From NCBI RefSeq assembly GCF_001634365.1, contig NZ_CP014579.1, positions 1,550,001 to 1,614,000 of the forward strand: a stretch of DNA of 64,000 nucleotides, given 5' to 3'. The notes beneath the pieces were generated by a model that did not search any database, had not been told where the DNA came from, and saw only the letters and a program-made list of their open reading frames with translations. This DNA is from Paraburkholderia phytofirmans OLGA172. GTDB lineage: Bacteria > Pseudomonadota > Gammaproteobacteria > Burkholderiales > Burkholderiaceae. The position numbers and the translations under genes are program-made. Shown here piece by piece: positions 26,085-35,306 of the stretch (positions are counted from its first letter, which is position 1; each line of letters opens with the position of its first letter).

Positions 26085-27245
26085 TCATAAAGGCATCGGT
26101 CGGTTCGCCTCGTCGGCGAATGCGTAACTGTTCTTGCCGCTGCGCTTTACCCGGTACATCGCCTCGTCGGCCGCGGCCACGAGGCGCTGGTAATCGTCGA
26201 CGGGGTCAGGAAAACTGGCGATGCCGATGCTGGCACGAACCTGTCCGACCCCCATCACCTTGTCCGTTTGAACCACGCAGGCGATGAGCCTCCGGGCGAT
26301 TTCACCCAGCTCCGCATTCGTCGAAAATTCACTGACCAGGACGGCGAATTCGTCACCGCCAATCCGGGCGACGACGTCGACTTTGCGCACCGACTCCCGA
26401 AAGCGTTTCGAAACCGCGATCAGAAATTCATCACCGACGCGGTGGCCGAGCGAGTCATTGACCTGCTTGAATCCATCCAGATCGACATACAGCACCGCAA
26501 TTTTGCAAGGCGCCGCGAGCGCGGGCGATTTCGTCGCCGCTTCTTCGAGCGTGGCAAACAGCTTGCGCCGGTTCGGCAAGCCGGTCATCGCGTCGTGCAG
26601 CGCCGCCCATTCGAATTCATGCGACTGGCCTGCCAGCAGGCGATTCCGTTTGGCATACATTCCCAGCGCGGTGATCAGCATGCAGAACAGCAGCGCCGCC
26701 GACGCGATCAGCGTGCGCGCGACATGGGTAATCCGCACGCGCACATCGGCGCTGTCGGCATCGCGCTGCGCTCGCCACCAGGCCGACACGTTACTGAGCA
26801 CGGCATCCGTGTCGCGCAGATCGGCGTCGGGCGTAAGCGAGGATGGCGGCAAACGCGGCGCTGCCGACGGACTCGCATTCACCAGCGCCGCAAGTGACGC
26901 AAGGCGATGGGCGAGTTCGGTTCGCGCCTGCCGATACCCGGCGGCTCGGGCTTGCGTGGCGTCGGGCAGCTGCTGCCAGACGCCGACCAGACTCCGGGCG
27001 CTTTCCGCCCGTTCGACCGCTTCGAGAACGAGCCCCGCATACTCCTGCTTCAACTGATCGGAAAAGATCGTCCGGATCTGGAGTGCAAGATACAGAAGGC
27101 CAATCAGAAGACAAACCAGCGCGGCGGCAGCGATCGCTGCCGGGCCAAGCCCGAAGCGGATCGCGAGGGCGCGCGCACGAGCGTCGCGCTGGTTACGAGT
27201 CCGCTCAGGAATGGGAATAGATGTCTTGCTGGCTTCCGGTGCCAT
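26085..27245 (-). CDS. Membrane diguanylate cyclase (GGDEF)
   Basis: A 386-residue protein that should make cyclic di-GMP. Two membrane segments (about residues 32-55 and 175-195) enclose a periplasmic sensor of about 120 residues. The catalytic domain begins HDAMTGLPNRRKLF and has VARIGGDEFAVLV with an intact GGDEF motif. The product-inhibition site RKVD lies five residues before it. There is no EAL domain. Its start overlaps the end of the upstream membrane-protein gene by 41 bases, so the two are one unit. Confidence 0.93.
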   Translation of the reverse strand: MAPEASKTSIPIPERTRNQRDARARALAIRFGLGPAAIAAAALVCLLIGLLYLALQIRTIFSDQLKQEYAGLVLEAVERAESARSLVGVWQQLPDATQARAAGYRQARTELAHRLASLAALVNASPSAAPRLPPSSLTPDADLRDTDAVLSNVSAWWRAQRDADSADVRVRITHVARTLIASAALLFCMLITALGMYAKRNRLLAGQSHEFEWAALHDAMTGLPNRRKLFATLEEAATKSPALAAPCKIAVLYVDLDGFKQVNDSLGHRVGDEFLIAVSKRFRESVRKVDVVARIGGDEFAVLVSEFSTNAELGEIARRLIACVVQTDKVMGVGQVRASIGIASFPDPVDDYQRLVAAADEAMYRVKRSGKNSYAFADEANRPMPL

Positions 27246-28062
27246 GCTGACGATAGCTCACGCGACGAAAGAACGAACTCATCCGGGCGAACAGACTGCC
27301 CTTGTGCCCGGCATTTGCCGCCGAAGAAGATCGACGGTCCTGCTGCGCGAGACGCGCATCTCTGCCGGAGCGGCCCGACGCCCGCTGCTGCGCAGCAGGA
27401 TTGGACGGGGGCGCCGCGCGGTGAGCAGGAGGATCGGAAGACGCGGCCACGCCGGGGCTTGCGTCGGCCACGGTATTCTGGCTAGCCGCAGACGCCGGGA
27501 GTCGCGTGACCGGGCCAGCCCAGGAGGTCAGTTTTCCGCCTTTTTCTTCTTCGCCCGATGCTGCCGCTGCGGCCTGCGTTTGTGCTGTTGCCGGTGTACC
27601 CGCTGTTGCCTGCGTTCCCGTTACCGCCGGTGTAACTGCGGCTACTTGCACACCGCCCGCGGTCCGCTCCGCCGCTGTCGCTGTCGTCGCCGATCGTGGC
27701 GCTGCCGCTGTCGCTGCCGCTGCCGCTGCCGTCTCCGATCGTGGCGCTGCCACCAAAGTTGCGGGCCGTGGCGGTGCAATCGGATTCGCCAACGCCTCTC
27801 CTACCGCCGCTGACGCAGCCGTGCCAAGCGCCTGCCGCGCGCCCGCCATGGCCTCGGCATACGCTTGCTGGTCGTGGTTGAACCAGATGCCGTACACGAC
27901 CGTACCCACCACGCCAAAAGCCAGCGCGCTTGCCGTCGCGACACAGAGTACAAGACGTCCAAATCGCACGGGCGGTGCCGCAGCCGACGGCTCAGCGTCA
28001 GCGTCGAACTCAGTATCCGGACTATCTTCAGAAGATTTTGGCAAGTCGGCATTGTTGAACAT
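27205..28062 (-). CDS. Ala-rich single-pass membrane protein
   Basis: A 285-residue protein: an acidic N-terminus, one membrane segment (LVLCVATASALAFGVVGTVVYG), then about 200 residues rich in Ala, Thr, Pro and Ser, and a basic end. GGAGAG precedes the ATG at 28062. The low-complexity part looks like a flexible periplasmic linker. It overlaps the diguanylate cyclase gene, which suggests joint regulation. I do not recognise a family. Confidence 0.55.
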   Translation of the reverse strand: MFNNADLPKSSEDSPDTEFDADAEPSAAAPPVRFGRLVLCVATASALAFGVVGTVVYGIWFNHDQQAYAEAMAGARQALGTAASAAVGEALANPIAPPRPATLVAAPRSETAAAAAATAAAPRSATTATAAERTAGGVQVAAVTPAVTGTQATAGTPATAQTQAAAAASGEEEKGGKLTSWAGPVTRLPASAASQNTVADASPGVAASSDPPAHRAAPPSNPAAQQRASGRSGRDARLAQQDRRSSSAANAGHKGSLFARMSSFFRRVSYRQHGTGSQQDIYSHS

Positions 28063-28452
28063 CGCAATACTCTCCGGAATCCTAACGTCTGACATGTCGA
28101 CAGACTTTGTTCGTACAATTCAGCGGCGATCGATCTGGAGTCGTTGGAAGAATTTATCCCGCTCGCCGGGTAACGACAATACGGCAATGCTGCGCTTTAA
28201 ACGCCAACTTTGCGAGTCCGCCGAGCATCTATAAAACAGGTAAAAGATTCAACGCCGCGCATCTTCCCGGGCTGCGCCGCGAACGCTGGCAGGCCGCTTC
28301 CACGCTGGATTGGAAGCGGCGATGTGGGCATGTGCCGCGGCTCTCTGTCACGCAAAAAACACGCCAATAGGGAACGTGCCAACTGGTGAGCACCGCTCAA
28401 AACGTCATGCATGCCCGGTGGGGCGCATCGCGCCCCACACCGGAACCGGCAC
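28063..28452. other. Intergenic region with hairpins
   Basis: No supported gene. It includes an inverted repeat GCCGCTTCC / GGAAGCGGC (28293-28301 and 28312-28320) that is not followed by a T run on either strand, and a terminator-like stem listed separately. Confidence 0.4.
28418..28438 (-). terminator. Candidate terminator after cupredoxin
   Basis: A perfect 9-bp GC-rich stem GTGGGGCGC / GCGCCCCAC with a 3-base loop lies 14 bases past the cupredoxin stop on the leftward strand. No long T run follows, so efficiency is uncertain. Confidence 0.5.
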
Positions 28453-28797
28453 CTATTGCACGGTGATCGTTTCTTTCATATTCGGATGGATGCCGCAAAA
28501 CACCTTGTACACGCCCGGCTTGTCGAACTTGAACTGGTACGTGTCGTTCTGATCGAGCGCGGCGGAGCGAAACATGCCCGCGTCGTTCACGACTGTGTGC
28601 GGCTCGCCATCGAGATTTTTCCACGTCACTGTCGAACCGGCTTTGACTGTGAGCGCCATCGGAGAAAACATGAAGTTCTTGATGACCACGGCGTTGGGTG
28701 TCTCTGCTCGCGCAACGGAAAGTCCACCTGATGCCGCGATGAGCGCCGAACTCCCGAGCAGCACAAAGAACGCGCGGCAAAAATAATTACTTTGCAT
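28453..28797 (-). CDS. Periplasmic cupredoxin (plastocyanin-like)
   Basis: A 114-residue blue-copper protein with signal peptide (to about ARA at residues 29-31). The type-1 copper ligands are visible: His67 in DGEPHTVV, then Cys101, His104 and Met107 in VFCGIHPNMKE. It would carry single electrons or bind copper in the periplasm. AGGAGATC precedes the ATG. It lies 35 bases after the metallophosphoesterase gene on the same strand, so they form an operon. Confidence 0.92.
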   Translation of the reverse strand: MQSNYFCRAFFVLLGSSALIAASGGLSVARAETPNAVVIKNFMFSPMALTVKAGSTVTWKNLDGEPHTVVNDAGMFRSAALDQNDTYQFKFDKPGVYKVFCGIHPNMKETITVQ

Positions 28798-28832
28798 AAC
28801 TGATCTCCTGCAAAAGAAAAATAGGCCTGAAA

Positions 28833-29801
28833 TCAAACGAGTGTCGTATCGGCAAGTGTTGCCTTGAGCGGATGCCGCACGATCTTGATGCTGGTCACGC
28901 CGAGCATCTTCGGGAGCTGATCGCTCGCTACCGTGAGTGGGCCCGGGCCGGGACCATTGCCGGCGGTCGGTTGCGGATACGCTGTGGAGCGGGCGGTATG
29001 GAACGTGATATTGCCTTCGACCTTCGACACGATCTGGTGAATATGGCCATTCAGCACGGTCACCGAGCCAAAGCGCTTCAGATAACTCATGGCCTGGCCG
29101 GCATCGCCCGTGCCCCACCCCCATGGCTCGTAGATCGTCCACATCGGCATGTGGGCAAAGACGACGATCGGCGTGCTGGACGAGCGGCCCTTCAGGTCAT
29201 TCTCGAGCCAGGCGAGTTGATCGTCGCCGAGACCGCCCAGGCCGTTAGGCTTGAAATGCATCACGTTGACGAGCGCGACGAAGTGCACGCCGTTGTGGTC
29301 GAAGCTGTAATAGCCTTTATTGTCCGAAGCTTTGCCGAAGCGGCTGAAGTATTCGGTTCCCGGGCCGTCCGTCACGTCGTGCTCGCCCGGCACGGTGTGG
29401 AGCTCAGTGATATTCAGACCCGACATCAACTGCGCCCCGAGATCGAACTCCGCCGGCTTGGAAAGATGCGTGATATCGCCCGTGTGGATGGTCAGCGCGG
29501 GCTTGACCGGCATGGCATTGACGTAGTCGATCGTCTGCTTGAGCGTGCCCGCGACGTCCGGGTTGGCTTCTTTATTGAAGCCGATATGGGAATCGCTGAT
29601 CTGCAGGAAAAGCGGCACGCCCGTGGACGTCGCGGATGATTTCGCGTCGGCCGCGAGGGCCAGTTCCACCGGCGTGAGAATGCCGCCGGCAAGAACGAAC
29701 ACCGTGCCTACGCCGCCGAAAGCGAGACATTTCAGCGCGCCGCGGCGTGACGGGCTAAATGCGGGGTTGAATGCTGGATCGGATGAATGATGTGACGACA
29801 T
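28833..29801 (-). CDS. Tat-exported metallophosphoesterase
   Basis: A 322-residue exported phosphoesterase. The N-terminus SPSRRGALKCLAFGGVGTVF is a twin-arginine signal. Metal-binding motifs run in order: QISDSHIG, HTGDITHL, PGEHD (Glu in place of the usual Asn of GNHD), FAHMP and LNGHIHQ. The GEHD variant is unusual and removes a common metal-coordinating Asn. The start at 29801 fits the Tat signal. It is paired with a cupredoxin gene. Substrate unknown. Confidence 0.88.
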   Translation of the reverse strand: MSSHHSSDPAFNPAFSPSRRGALKCLAFGGVGTVFVLAGGILTPVELALAADAKSSATSTGVPLFLQISDSHIGFNKEANPDVAGTLKQTIDYVNAMPVKPALTIHTGDITHLSKPAEFDLGAQLMSGLNITELHTVPGEHDVTDGPGTEYFSRFGKASDNKGYYSFDHNGVHFVALVNVMHFKPNGLGGLGDDQLAWLENDLKGRSSSTPIVVFAHMPMWTIYEPWGWGTGDAGQAMSYLKRFGSVTVLNGHIHQIVSKVEGNITFHTARSTAYPQPTAGNGPGPGPLTVASDQLPKMLGVTSIKIVRHPLKATLADTTLV

Positions 29802-29876
29802 GTTGACCTCACGATAAGGATTCGCAGGCAAACCGCGGGATCATCCGGCGGGCCACACGAGTCGGTTCATCGGGAA

Positions 29877-29902
29877 GACTGCCGCGCCGCCGGTTTTATT
29901 CC
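29877..29902 (-). promoter_or_regulatory. Candidate ECF-sigma promoter
   Basis: On the leftward strand, GGAATAA is followed after 16 bases by GTC, the layout of extracytoplasmic-function sigma promoters. It lies about 75 bases before the metallophosphoesterase start. No sigma gene is in the window, so this is pattern-based inference. Confidence 0.35.
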
Positions 29903-30036
29903 AGGAAAAAAGAAATTAGCGCTGGTCAGCGAGTTCAGCCGCTCGGGCTTATATGTTTCGCACCTGGGCAAATGCGGGAATAGCCGCACCACGGCGGCAG
30001 TCACGCAGGTGAGAGAACCTGAAAGGAGTGGCCAAC

Positions 30037-30192
30037 ATGGACATCATCGACATGGCCCGTGCCTCGGGCATGGCGGTCATCCTCGACGGCAGGATTGGCC
30101 GCGAGGAATACCAGCGCGTGTGCGGCACGCGGTTGCGACGCGCCTCGCGGCGTCGCTGTATGGGTTCGAGCCGAACTGCGAGCGGATCGTGA
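30037..30192 (+). CDS. Small ORF, possibly frameshifted
   Basis: A strong ribosome site (GAAAGGAG) precedes this ATG. The product is 51 residues: MDIIDMARASGMAVILDGRI, then GREEYQRV, then an Arg/Ser-rich end that looks unnatural. In the other frame, the text after this point (AASLYGFEPNCERIVISLIV) is more protein-like and runs to a stop at 30230. A one-base indel near 30117-30125 would join the two. Real but frameshifted is my preferred reading. Confidence 0.4.
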   Translation: MDIIDMARASGMAVILDGRIGREEYQRVCGTRLRRASRRRCMGSSRTASGS

Positions 30193-30244
30193 TTTCGCTG
30201 ATCGTCGGGCGCAGTGACTGCGTCGTATGACGCTGGGCCGTCAC

Positions 30245-30667
30245 TCAGTCGAGCGTGAAATACTGATAATTGGGCTGCCGCAGTGCTTTCACGTCACCGG
30301 CAGTGACTTTCCCATCGTAATTATTTCCGAAGTGCGTCTGAACGTAATTGACCACCGCGGCGACCTGCGCATCGTCCAGAAAGCCACCAAATCCGGGCAT
30401 GCCTTTTTGCCCATAAAGCACCATGGAAATCGGGTAAGGCGCGCTGGCCAGTCGTGGATTGTTTGCCAGCGGTGGGTAAGTGCCGGCACCCGTTGCGCCC
30501 TTCGCGTTCGACATGTGACAGCCCTGGCAGATCGACGTGTAGAGCTGCTGGCCATCGCGCTGAGGAAACGAATTGGCGCCGACCACGCCAGCCGAGTCAG
30601 CGAGTGCGGCATCGCTGGCGAGTAGCGTCAGCAGTACGGCCGCGAACGTTTGGTGGATTCGTCTCAT
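30245..30667 (-). CDS. Periplasmic c-type cytochrome
   Basis: A 140-residue protein with a signal peptide ending near LADSA and one haem site, Cys47-Gln-Gly-Cys50-His51. A likely axial ligand is Met90 in KGMPGFGGFL. It is a class I cytochrome c carrying electrons in the periplasm. It follows the amine oxidase gene by 43 bases on the same strand and is the probable electron acceptor of that enzyme. Confidence 0.92.
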   Translation of the reverse strand: MRRIHQTFAAVLLTLLASDAALADSAGVVGANSFPQRDGQQLYTSICQGCHMSNAKGATGAGTYPPLANNPRLASAPYPISMVLYGQKGMPGFGGFLDDAQVAAVVNYVQTHFGNNYDGKVTAGDVKALRQPNYQYFTLD

Positions 30668-30710
30668 GGCTCAAATCCCTCCTCAGATCATGAACGGGCG
30701 AATGTTCATC

Positions 30711-32306
30711 TCAGCGGCCGGCGACCACGCGTTGGTGCAGCCGTTCTATCGCGCTCAGCGACGACAGGATCGCGCCCTCCTGCCAGGCATTCACGTACGA
30801 ACAGTGTTCGCCCGCCAGGACCGTGTGGCCGTCGATCGCACAAAGATCCTTGTAGTACTGCTGGCGCGTATCCTCTTTCCACATCCCATAGCAGCCAAGC
30901 GTCCATGGAACGCGGTGCCAGGCCACCGAAATGCCATTGTCGAATTCCCTGCTCATTTGCGGGTGCAACTGCGCGCCATATTCGAGCACGCGCTGCAGCC
31001 GCTCGGACGGTGAAAGCGAGGTGAACTCGACAGCACTGACGCCGAACATGTACGCGCCGAGTATCACGCCCTTGCCTGGCTTCTGATAGTCGGTACTCGG
31101 ATATGAGATCTGGCCGATCGGCAAATCCGTGAAGCTGATACCTCCGTAGATTGCATCGTCTTCCTCCCAGAAGCGACGTTTGAACTGCAACCCTGCCTTG
31201 ATTGCCGGCGCATACGGAACCGCGTTGATTGCAGCTTGCAGGGTGCTCGAAAAGTTGTTCCTGATCTGGCTCAGAATTGACAGCGGAACCGTACATACGC
31301 ACCAGTCGGCTTTGGCCCGACGGGCCTCGCCGCCGTGCCGTGCATCCACGTACGTGACAGTGACGCCCGAATCGCTCTGCGCAATTTCCGTGACCTTGGC
31401 GTTGAACTGGATCAGTGACGCTACCTCGCGAGCGAAGCCTTGCGCAATCATGTCCATGCCCCCGACTGGCTGGAAGAGCGTCTGCGCATATTCGTAGGTC
31501 AACGGAAAGCTCAGGTGATGCCAGAGCCCGGAATTCAGGATGTCGGCCCGCGAGATGGGTGTGGACGGGGTCGGCGCGCCACCGGGGCCGCCGCCGGGGT
31601 CCTTGTCGTAGCCGCGCATCGCACTGGCGGTCGCGGGCGTATAGGCGTATTTGTCATCAAGCGCTCCCCAACTCCTCAACGCCTCAAGCAGGATATCCCG
31701 CTCGTCCTTTGCCACAGCCTGGTCGAGCTTGTTCTGGTCGGTCGCCTTCGCGAGCAGCTCGGAAACATAGCCATTGAAATCGGACATGACGTGGCGGAAT
31801 CGCTGCGGCTTGCCGCCGAAGGCCTTGCTGTTGTGGAGATACGCGTTGGCATTCATTTCGACGAAAGCTTCAAGCTTGACGCCAAGCAGCTTGCAATAGT
31901 GAAGCAGCCCGCGGTGATGGTACGGAATTCGCCATGGCCCCGGGTTGATGTACAAGCCTTTTTCAAAGTCGCAATGCTGCGTAAAGCCACCAAGCTCCGT
32001 GTAGGTATCGCCGCCCCGCAACGACCACGAACGGCCACCGGCACGCTCCCGGTATTCGAGCACCTGGACCTTGTAACCGGCTTTGCGTAACTCAAGGGCC
32101 GCTGTCATGCCTGCCAGGCCCGCGCCAAGAATAAGGACCGAGGTACCCTTTGGCGCGCCTTCAAGGCTGACCGGGCCCTGAAAGTCGGACTCGGCGGCAT
32201 AACCGAGACTGCTCATCGCCTGATACATGACAGCAGCACTGGTTGTCCTGCCGATCATCGCCAGTAGCTCGCGGCGACTGATGGAACTGGAACGGATGTC
32301 ATCCAT
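30711..32306 (-). CDS. Flavin amine oxidase, exported
   Basis: A 531-residue FAD enzyme of the amine-oxidase family. The N-terminus has a short Tat-like motif (SISRRELLAMIGRT). The FAD-binding motif is VLILGAGLAGMTAALELRKA, followed by ERAGGRSW, the family's second nucleotide contact. The C-terminal VLAGEHCSYVNAWQEGAILS matches the flavin-contacting end. GAGGAATC precedes the ATG. With the downstream cytochrome c it may work as a dehydrogenase coupled to respiration rather than as an oxidase. The substrate amine is unknown. Confidence 0.88.
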   Translation of the reverse strand: MDDIRSSSISRRELLAMIGRTTSAAVMYQAMSSLGYAAESDFQGPVSLEGAPKGTSVLILGAGLAGMTAALELRKAGYKVQVLEYRERAGGRSWSLRGGDTYTELGGFTQHCDFEKGLYINPGPWRIPYHHRGLLHYCKLLGVKLEAFVEMNANAYLHNSKAFGGKPQRFRHVMSDFNGYVSELLAKATDQNKLDQAVAKDERDILLEALRSWGALDDKYAYTPATASAMRGYDKDPGGGPGGAPTPSTPISRADILNSGLWHHLSFPLTYEYAQTLFQPVGGMDMIAQGFAREVASLIQFNAKVTEIAQSDSGVTVTYVDARHGGEARRAKADWCVCTVPLSILSQIRNNFSSTLQAAINAVPYAPAIKAGLQFKRRFWEEDDAIYGGISFTDLPIGQISYPSTDYQKPGKGVILGAYMFGVSAVEFTSLSPSERLQRVLEYGAQLHPQMSREFDNGISVAWHRVPWTLGCYGMWKEDTRQQYYKDLCAIDGHTVLAGEHCSYVNAWQEGAILSSLSAIERLHQRVVAGR

Positions 32307-32683
32307 ATTTGATTCCTCGCGGCTTACCGGCGTTTCAAGCGTGCGCCACCCCGCACATCAGTTGTGCCATCTTTTCGGACTTCTCCTTCCCTTCTTTGAT
32401 TGCGCCGTGGAACCTGTCGTGAACGGGCGTAGTGCTATACAACATAGAACAATTTTTCCCCGTTGGGAAATATCTGGCGAGAAGACAGATGATGGCGTCG
32501 GTTTCCCAGATCCTGTTCTCGCCATCGGCAAGACACGGCGCGTTGCCATTCGGATTGATCGCCAGATAGTCCGGCTTATACCGTTCGCCTTTTTTCAGAT
32601 CAACGAAGGCATATTGCGATCTGCAAGCCTAAATTTCCGCTGAAATCAATCCGTTCGTCCCACTGGCGCCTTCTCGCGCACGG
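32307..32683. other. Intergenic region upstream of amine oxidase
   Basis: About 380 bases without a supported gene; frames present have no ribosome site. The promoter of the amine oxidase-cytochrome unit must lie here, perhaps near the AT-rich stretch 32435-32475. Confidence 0.35.
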
Positions 32684-33835
32684 TTAGACGCCGCTGCCGC
32701 CCACGGTCTTGATGCTCTTCCATTGTCCTTGCTGGACCTGAAACAGCGTGTACGGCGGCTTGATCAAATCGCCATACGGGTCAAAGGTGATATTGCCGGT
32801 CACGCCAGTGACCTTCACTTTCGACAACGCGTCGACAATTTTCGCGCGATCGAGCGAGTCGGCTCCGTGAATCGCCTTGATCATCGCGAGCGCGGCGTCG
32901 TATGCAAACGGCGCGTACAGCTCGACATCCTGATTGAAGCGCGCCTTATAGCGCTTGCCGAACGCCTGCGCGGCAGGCAGCTTGTCGAGCGCCGGACCGG
33001 GTTCGAGATCCTGGGTACCGTCACCCGCGGTGCCGGCGATCTGCAGGAAAGCATTGCTCTTCAGCGCGCCCGCGCCGAAAAGTTGCGCTTGCATGCCGAG
33101 CGAGCGCATCTGTTTGACCAGCATTGCGCCCTGTTCGTCCAGACCGCCGAAGAAAATCAGGTCGACGTTCTTGCTCTTGAGCGTCGTCAGGATGGCGCGA
33201 AAATCCACCGCTTTGTCATTCGTGAACTCGCGATCGACTATGTTGCCGTTTGCTTCCTTTGCGCCTTTTTCGAACGCGTCCGCAAGCCCTTGCCCGAATG
33301 CGGTACGGTCGTCGATGATGCCGATGCGCTTCGCCTTCATCTGCTCCACGACGAAATGCCCGGCTACGACACCGCCGATGCCGTCATGCCCCATGGTGCG
33401 GAACACGTTCTTGTAGCCTTGCTTGGTGAGTTGCGGATTGGTCGAGCCCGGCGTAATCATCGCAACGTTCGCCTGGTGATAGACCGTCGACGCCGGAATG
33501 CTGCACCCCGAGTTGTAGTGACCGATCACGCCGACTACGCCGTCGTCGACCAGTTTCTGCGCGACCTGAATCGCCACGCGGGGGTCCGCCTGATCGTCCT
33601 GCACGTCGAGCTCGAACTTGACCGGCTTTCCGCCGATCACCGGATGCCTCGCATTCTCTTCATCGAGCGCTAATTGCGCGCCGTACTGCAGGTCCTTGCC
33701 GACTCGTGCAACCGGGCCCGTCAACGGCCCGACAAAACCGATCTTGACGACTTCAGGATCGGCCGCCCACGAAGACGGTATATACGTGACGAGTGCGCAA
33801 ACTGTGGCACTCAACAGCCAATAGCGGCGATTCAT
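32684..33835 (-). CDS. ABC transporter substrate-binding protein (branched-chain amino acid type)
   Basis: A 383-residue periplasmic binding protein of the LivJ/LivK class. The signal peptide ends at SSWA; the mature start ADPEVVKIGFVGPLTGPVAR is typical. GVIGHYNSGCSIPAS and AMITPGSTNPQLT mark the ligand cleft. AAGGAGCGCATC precedes the ATG. No permease or ATPase gene is nearby, so it must use a remote transporter. It lies downstream of an FAD oxidoreductase on the same strand. Confidence 0.92.
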   Translation of the reverse strand: MNRRYWLLSATVCALVTYIPSSWAADPEVVKIGFVGPLTGPVARVGKDLQYGAQLALDEENARHPVIGGKPVKFELDVQDDQADPRVAIQVAQKLVDDGVVGVIGHYNSGCSIPASTVYHQANVAMITPGSTNPQLTKQGYKNVFRTMGHDGIGGVVAGHFVVEQMKAKRIGIIDDRTAFGQGLADAFEKGAKEANGNIVDREFTNDKAVDFRAILTTLKSKNVDLIFFGGLDEQGAMLVKQMRSLGMQAQLFGAGALKSNAFLQIAGTAGDGTQDLEPGPALDKLPAAQAFGKRYKARFNQDVELYAPFAYDAALAMIKAIHGADSLDRAKIVDALSKVKVTGVTGNITFDPYGDLIKPPYTLFQVQQGQWKSIKTVGGSGV

Positions 33836-33966
33836 GATGCGCTCCTTGCGAGATGTAACGTCGCGCGATGTGTAGGTTGGCCGATCCGATGCGCGACGCG
33901 TCGAATCCGTCCTGCGGTACGTGTTGTGAAGCGAGCAAACCTGTGCGGTCAAAACCTCGACGAAAG

Positions 33967-35196
33967 TCAAAAGCGCGTTGCCGAGTAAGGCGCGAGGTCG
34001 AGCGGCGGCGCACGCTGCGCGATCAGATCGGCAACGATGCGTCCGCTCACCCCGGCTAGCGTCAAGCCAAGATGCTGGTGGCCGAATGCGTAGATCACCC
34101 GCTCGCTCGCGCGCGAGCGTCCGAGTACCGGCACGCCGTCCGGCAACGTCGGACGAAACCCGAGCCAGCTGCTATCCGGCGTCTCGAGCGCGGGCAAGGC
34201 GCGTTTCGAAGAAAACGTCAGCAGATCGATCAGCGAGCGGTTGCGCGTGGCGCCGAAACCCGCCAGTTCGACCGTGCCCGCGACGCGCAGTCCATCGCTC
34301 ATCGGCGTCATGTAGAAGCCGCGCTCGGCCCAGCCGACCGGCCGCGAAACCAGTTGCTGCGCGCCCGGGAAGCGGACGTGATAACCCCGCTCCGTATCGA
34401 GCGGGACCGGGTCGCCGCATTGTTTGGCGAACTGGGCGGAGTGCGCGCCGGTCGCGATCACCGCGTGACCGAAGCGGCGCGTCGCGCCGTCGACGCTCAA
34501 GGTCGCGCCATCCGCGGCCGGCTGCAGAGCGTCGACAGTCGAGCGCTCCAGTTGCAATCCTTGTGCGGCAAGCTGCTGATAAAGCGTCTGCAGAAAGCCT
34601 TGCGGATCGCTGAAGTGCCAGCTGTTGCTGAACAGCACGCCCCGCTCGAATATCGGCGCCAGCGACGGTTCGAGCGCACGGATATCGCCGCCGTTAAGCA
34701 CATTGAAGGCGACGCCGAGCTTTTGACGCAGATCGAGTGCAGGACGCGCGGCATCGAACGAAGCAGTATTCGAATAGAGATAAAGACATTCACGCGGCCG
34801 GACGAAACGCGCCAACTCCGCATCTGCAAGCAGCGGCGCATAACCGTCACGCGCGCAATCGAGCAACGCGGCGAGTGCGCCGGCGCTCGCTTCGTAGCGC
34901 CGCGGCAGCGAGCTCATCATGAAACGCCCAAGCCATGGCGCGAGGTGCGGCAGGTACCCCCAACGCAACCTGAAAGGACTGTCGTTCGATAACAGAAAGC
35001 GCGGCAAATCGCGGAACACGGAGGGGTTGTTGACCGGAATGCAAGCATAGTGCGCAAAGGTCCCCGCGTTGCCGAAGGACGCGCCCTGCCCCACACCGGC
35101 CGGATCGAACAGCGTGACTCGATGGCCGTCGCGCATCAGCGCCGCAGCGCTCGCGAGGCCGATGAATCCCGCACCGATGATGGCAATCTCCGACAT
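33967..35196 (-). CDS. FAD-dependent amino-acid oxidoreductase (DadA-like)
   Basis: A 409-residue DAO-superfamily flavoenzyme. The dinucleotide motif is IAIIGAGFIGLASAAALMRDGH, followed by GASFGNAGTFAHY and, near the end, FGHQHLGLTLAGVSGRIVAD. It is only distantly similar to the DadA-like protein at 1.1-2.3 kb. The ATG at 35196 follows AAGGACG. It precedes an amino-acid-type binding protein gene and faces a MocR-type regulator, suggesting use of a D-amino acid or imino acid. Confidence 0.85.
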   Translation of the reverse strand: MSEIAIIGAGFIGLASAAALMRDGHRVTLFDPAGVGQGASFGNAGTFAHYACIPVNNPSVFRDLPRFLLSNDSPFRLRWGYLPHLAPWLGRFMMSSLPRRYEASAGALAALLDCARDGYAPLLADAELARFVRPRECLYLYSNTASFDAARPALDLRQKLGVAFNVLNGGDIRALEPSLAPIFERGVLFSNSWHFSDPQGFLQTLYQQLAAQGLQLERSTVDALQPAADGATLSVDGATRRFGHAVIATGAHSAQFAKQCGDPVPLDTERGYHVRFPGAQQLVSRPVGWAERGFYMTPMSDGLRVAGTVELAGFGATRNRSLIDLLTFSSKRALPALETPDSSWLGFRPTLPDGVPVLGRSRASERVIYAFGHQHLGLTLAGVSGRIVADLIAQRAPPLDLAPYSATRF

Positions 35197-35306
35197 CACT
35201 TACGTCCTTCTATCGCGCCGCCGATGCCGTAGAACACGCTCATCGCGACATGCCGCTCTTTGGCGTGCGTGCCAGGCTTCGGCACGCACGCCACCAGACA
35301 AACCAA

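Noticed and set aside
25804..26088. Minus-strand frame with Gly-Ser-Pro repeats
   Set aside because: The repeats simply translate the 9-nt array and the frame overlaps the lipoprotein gene start.
28293..28320. Inverted repeat GCCGCTTCC / GGAAGCGGC
   Set aside because: No T run follows on either strand and it is not next to a stop codon, so I do not call it a terminator.
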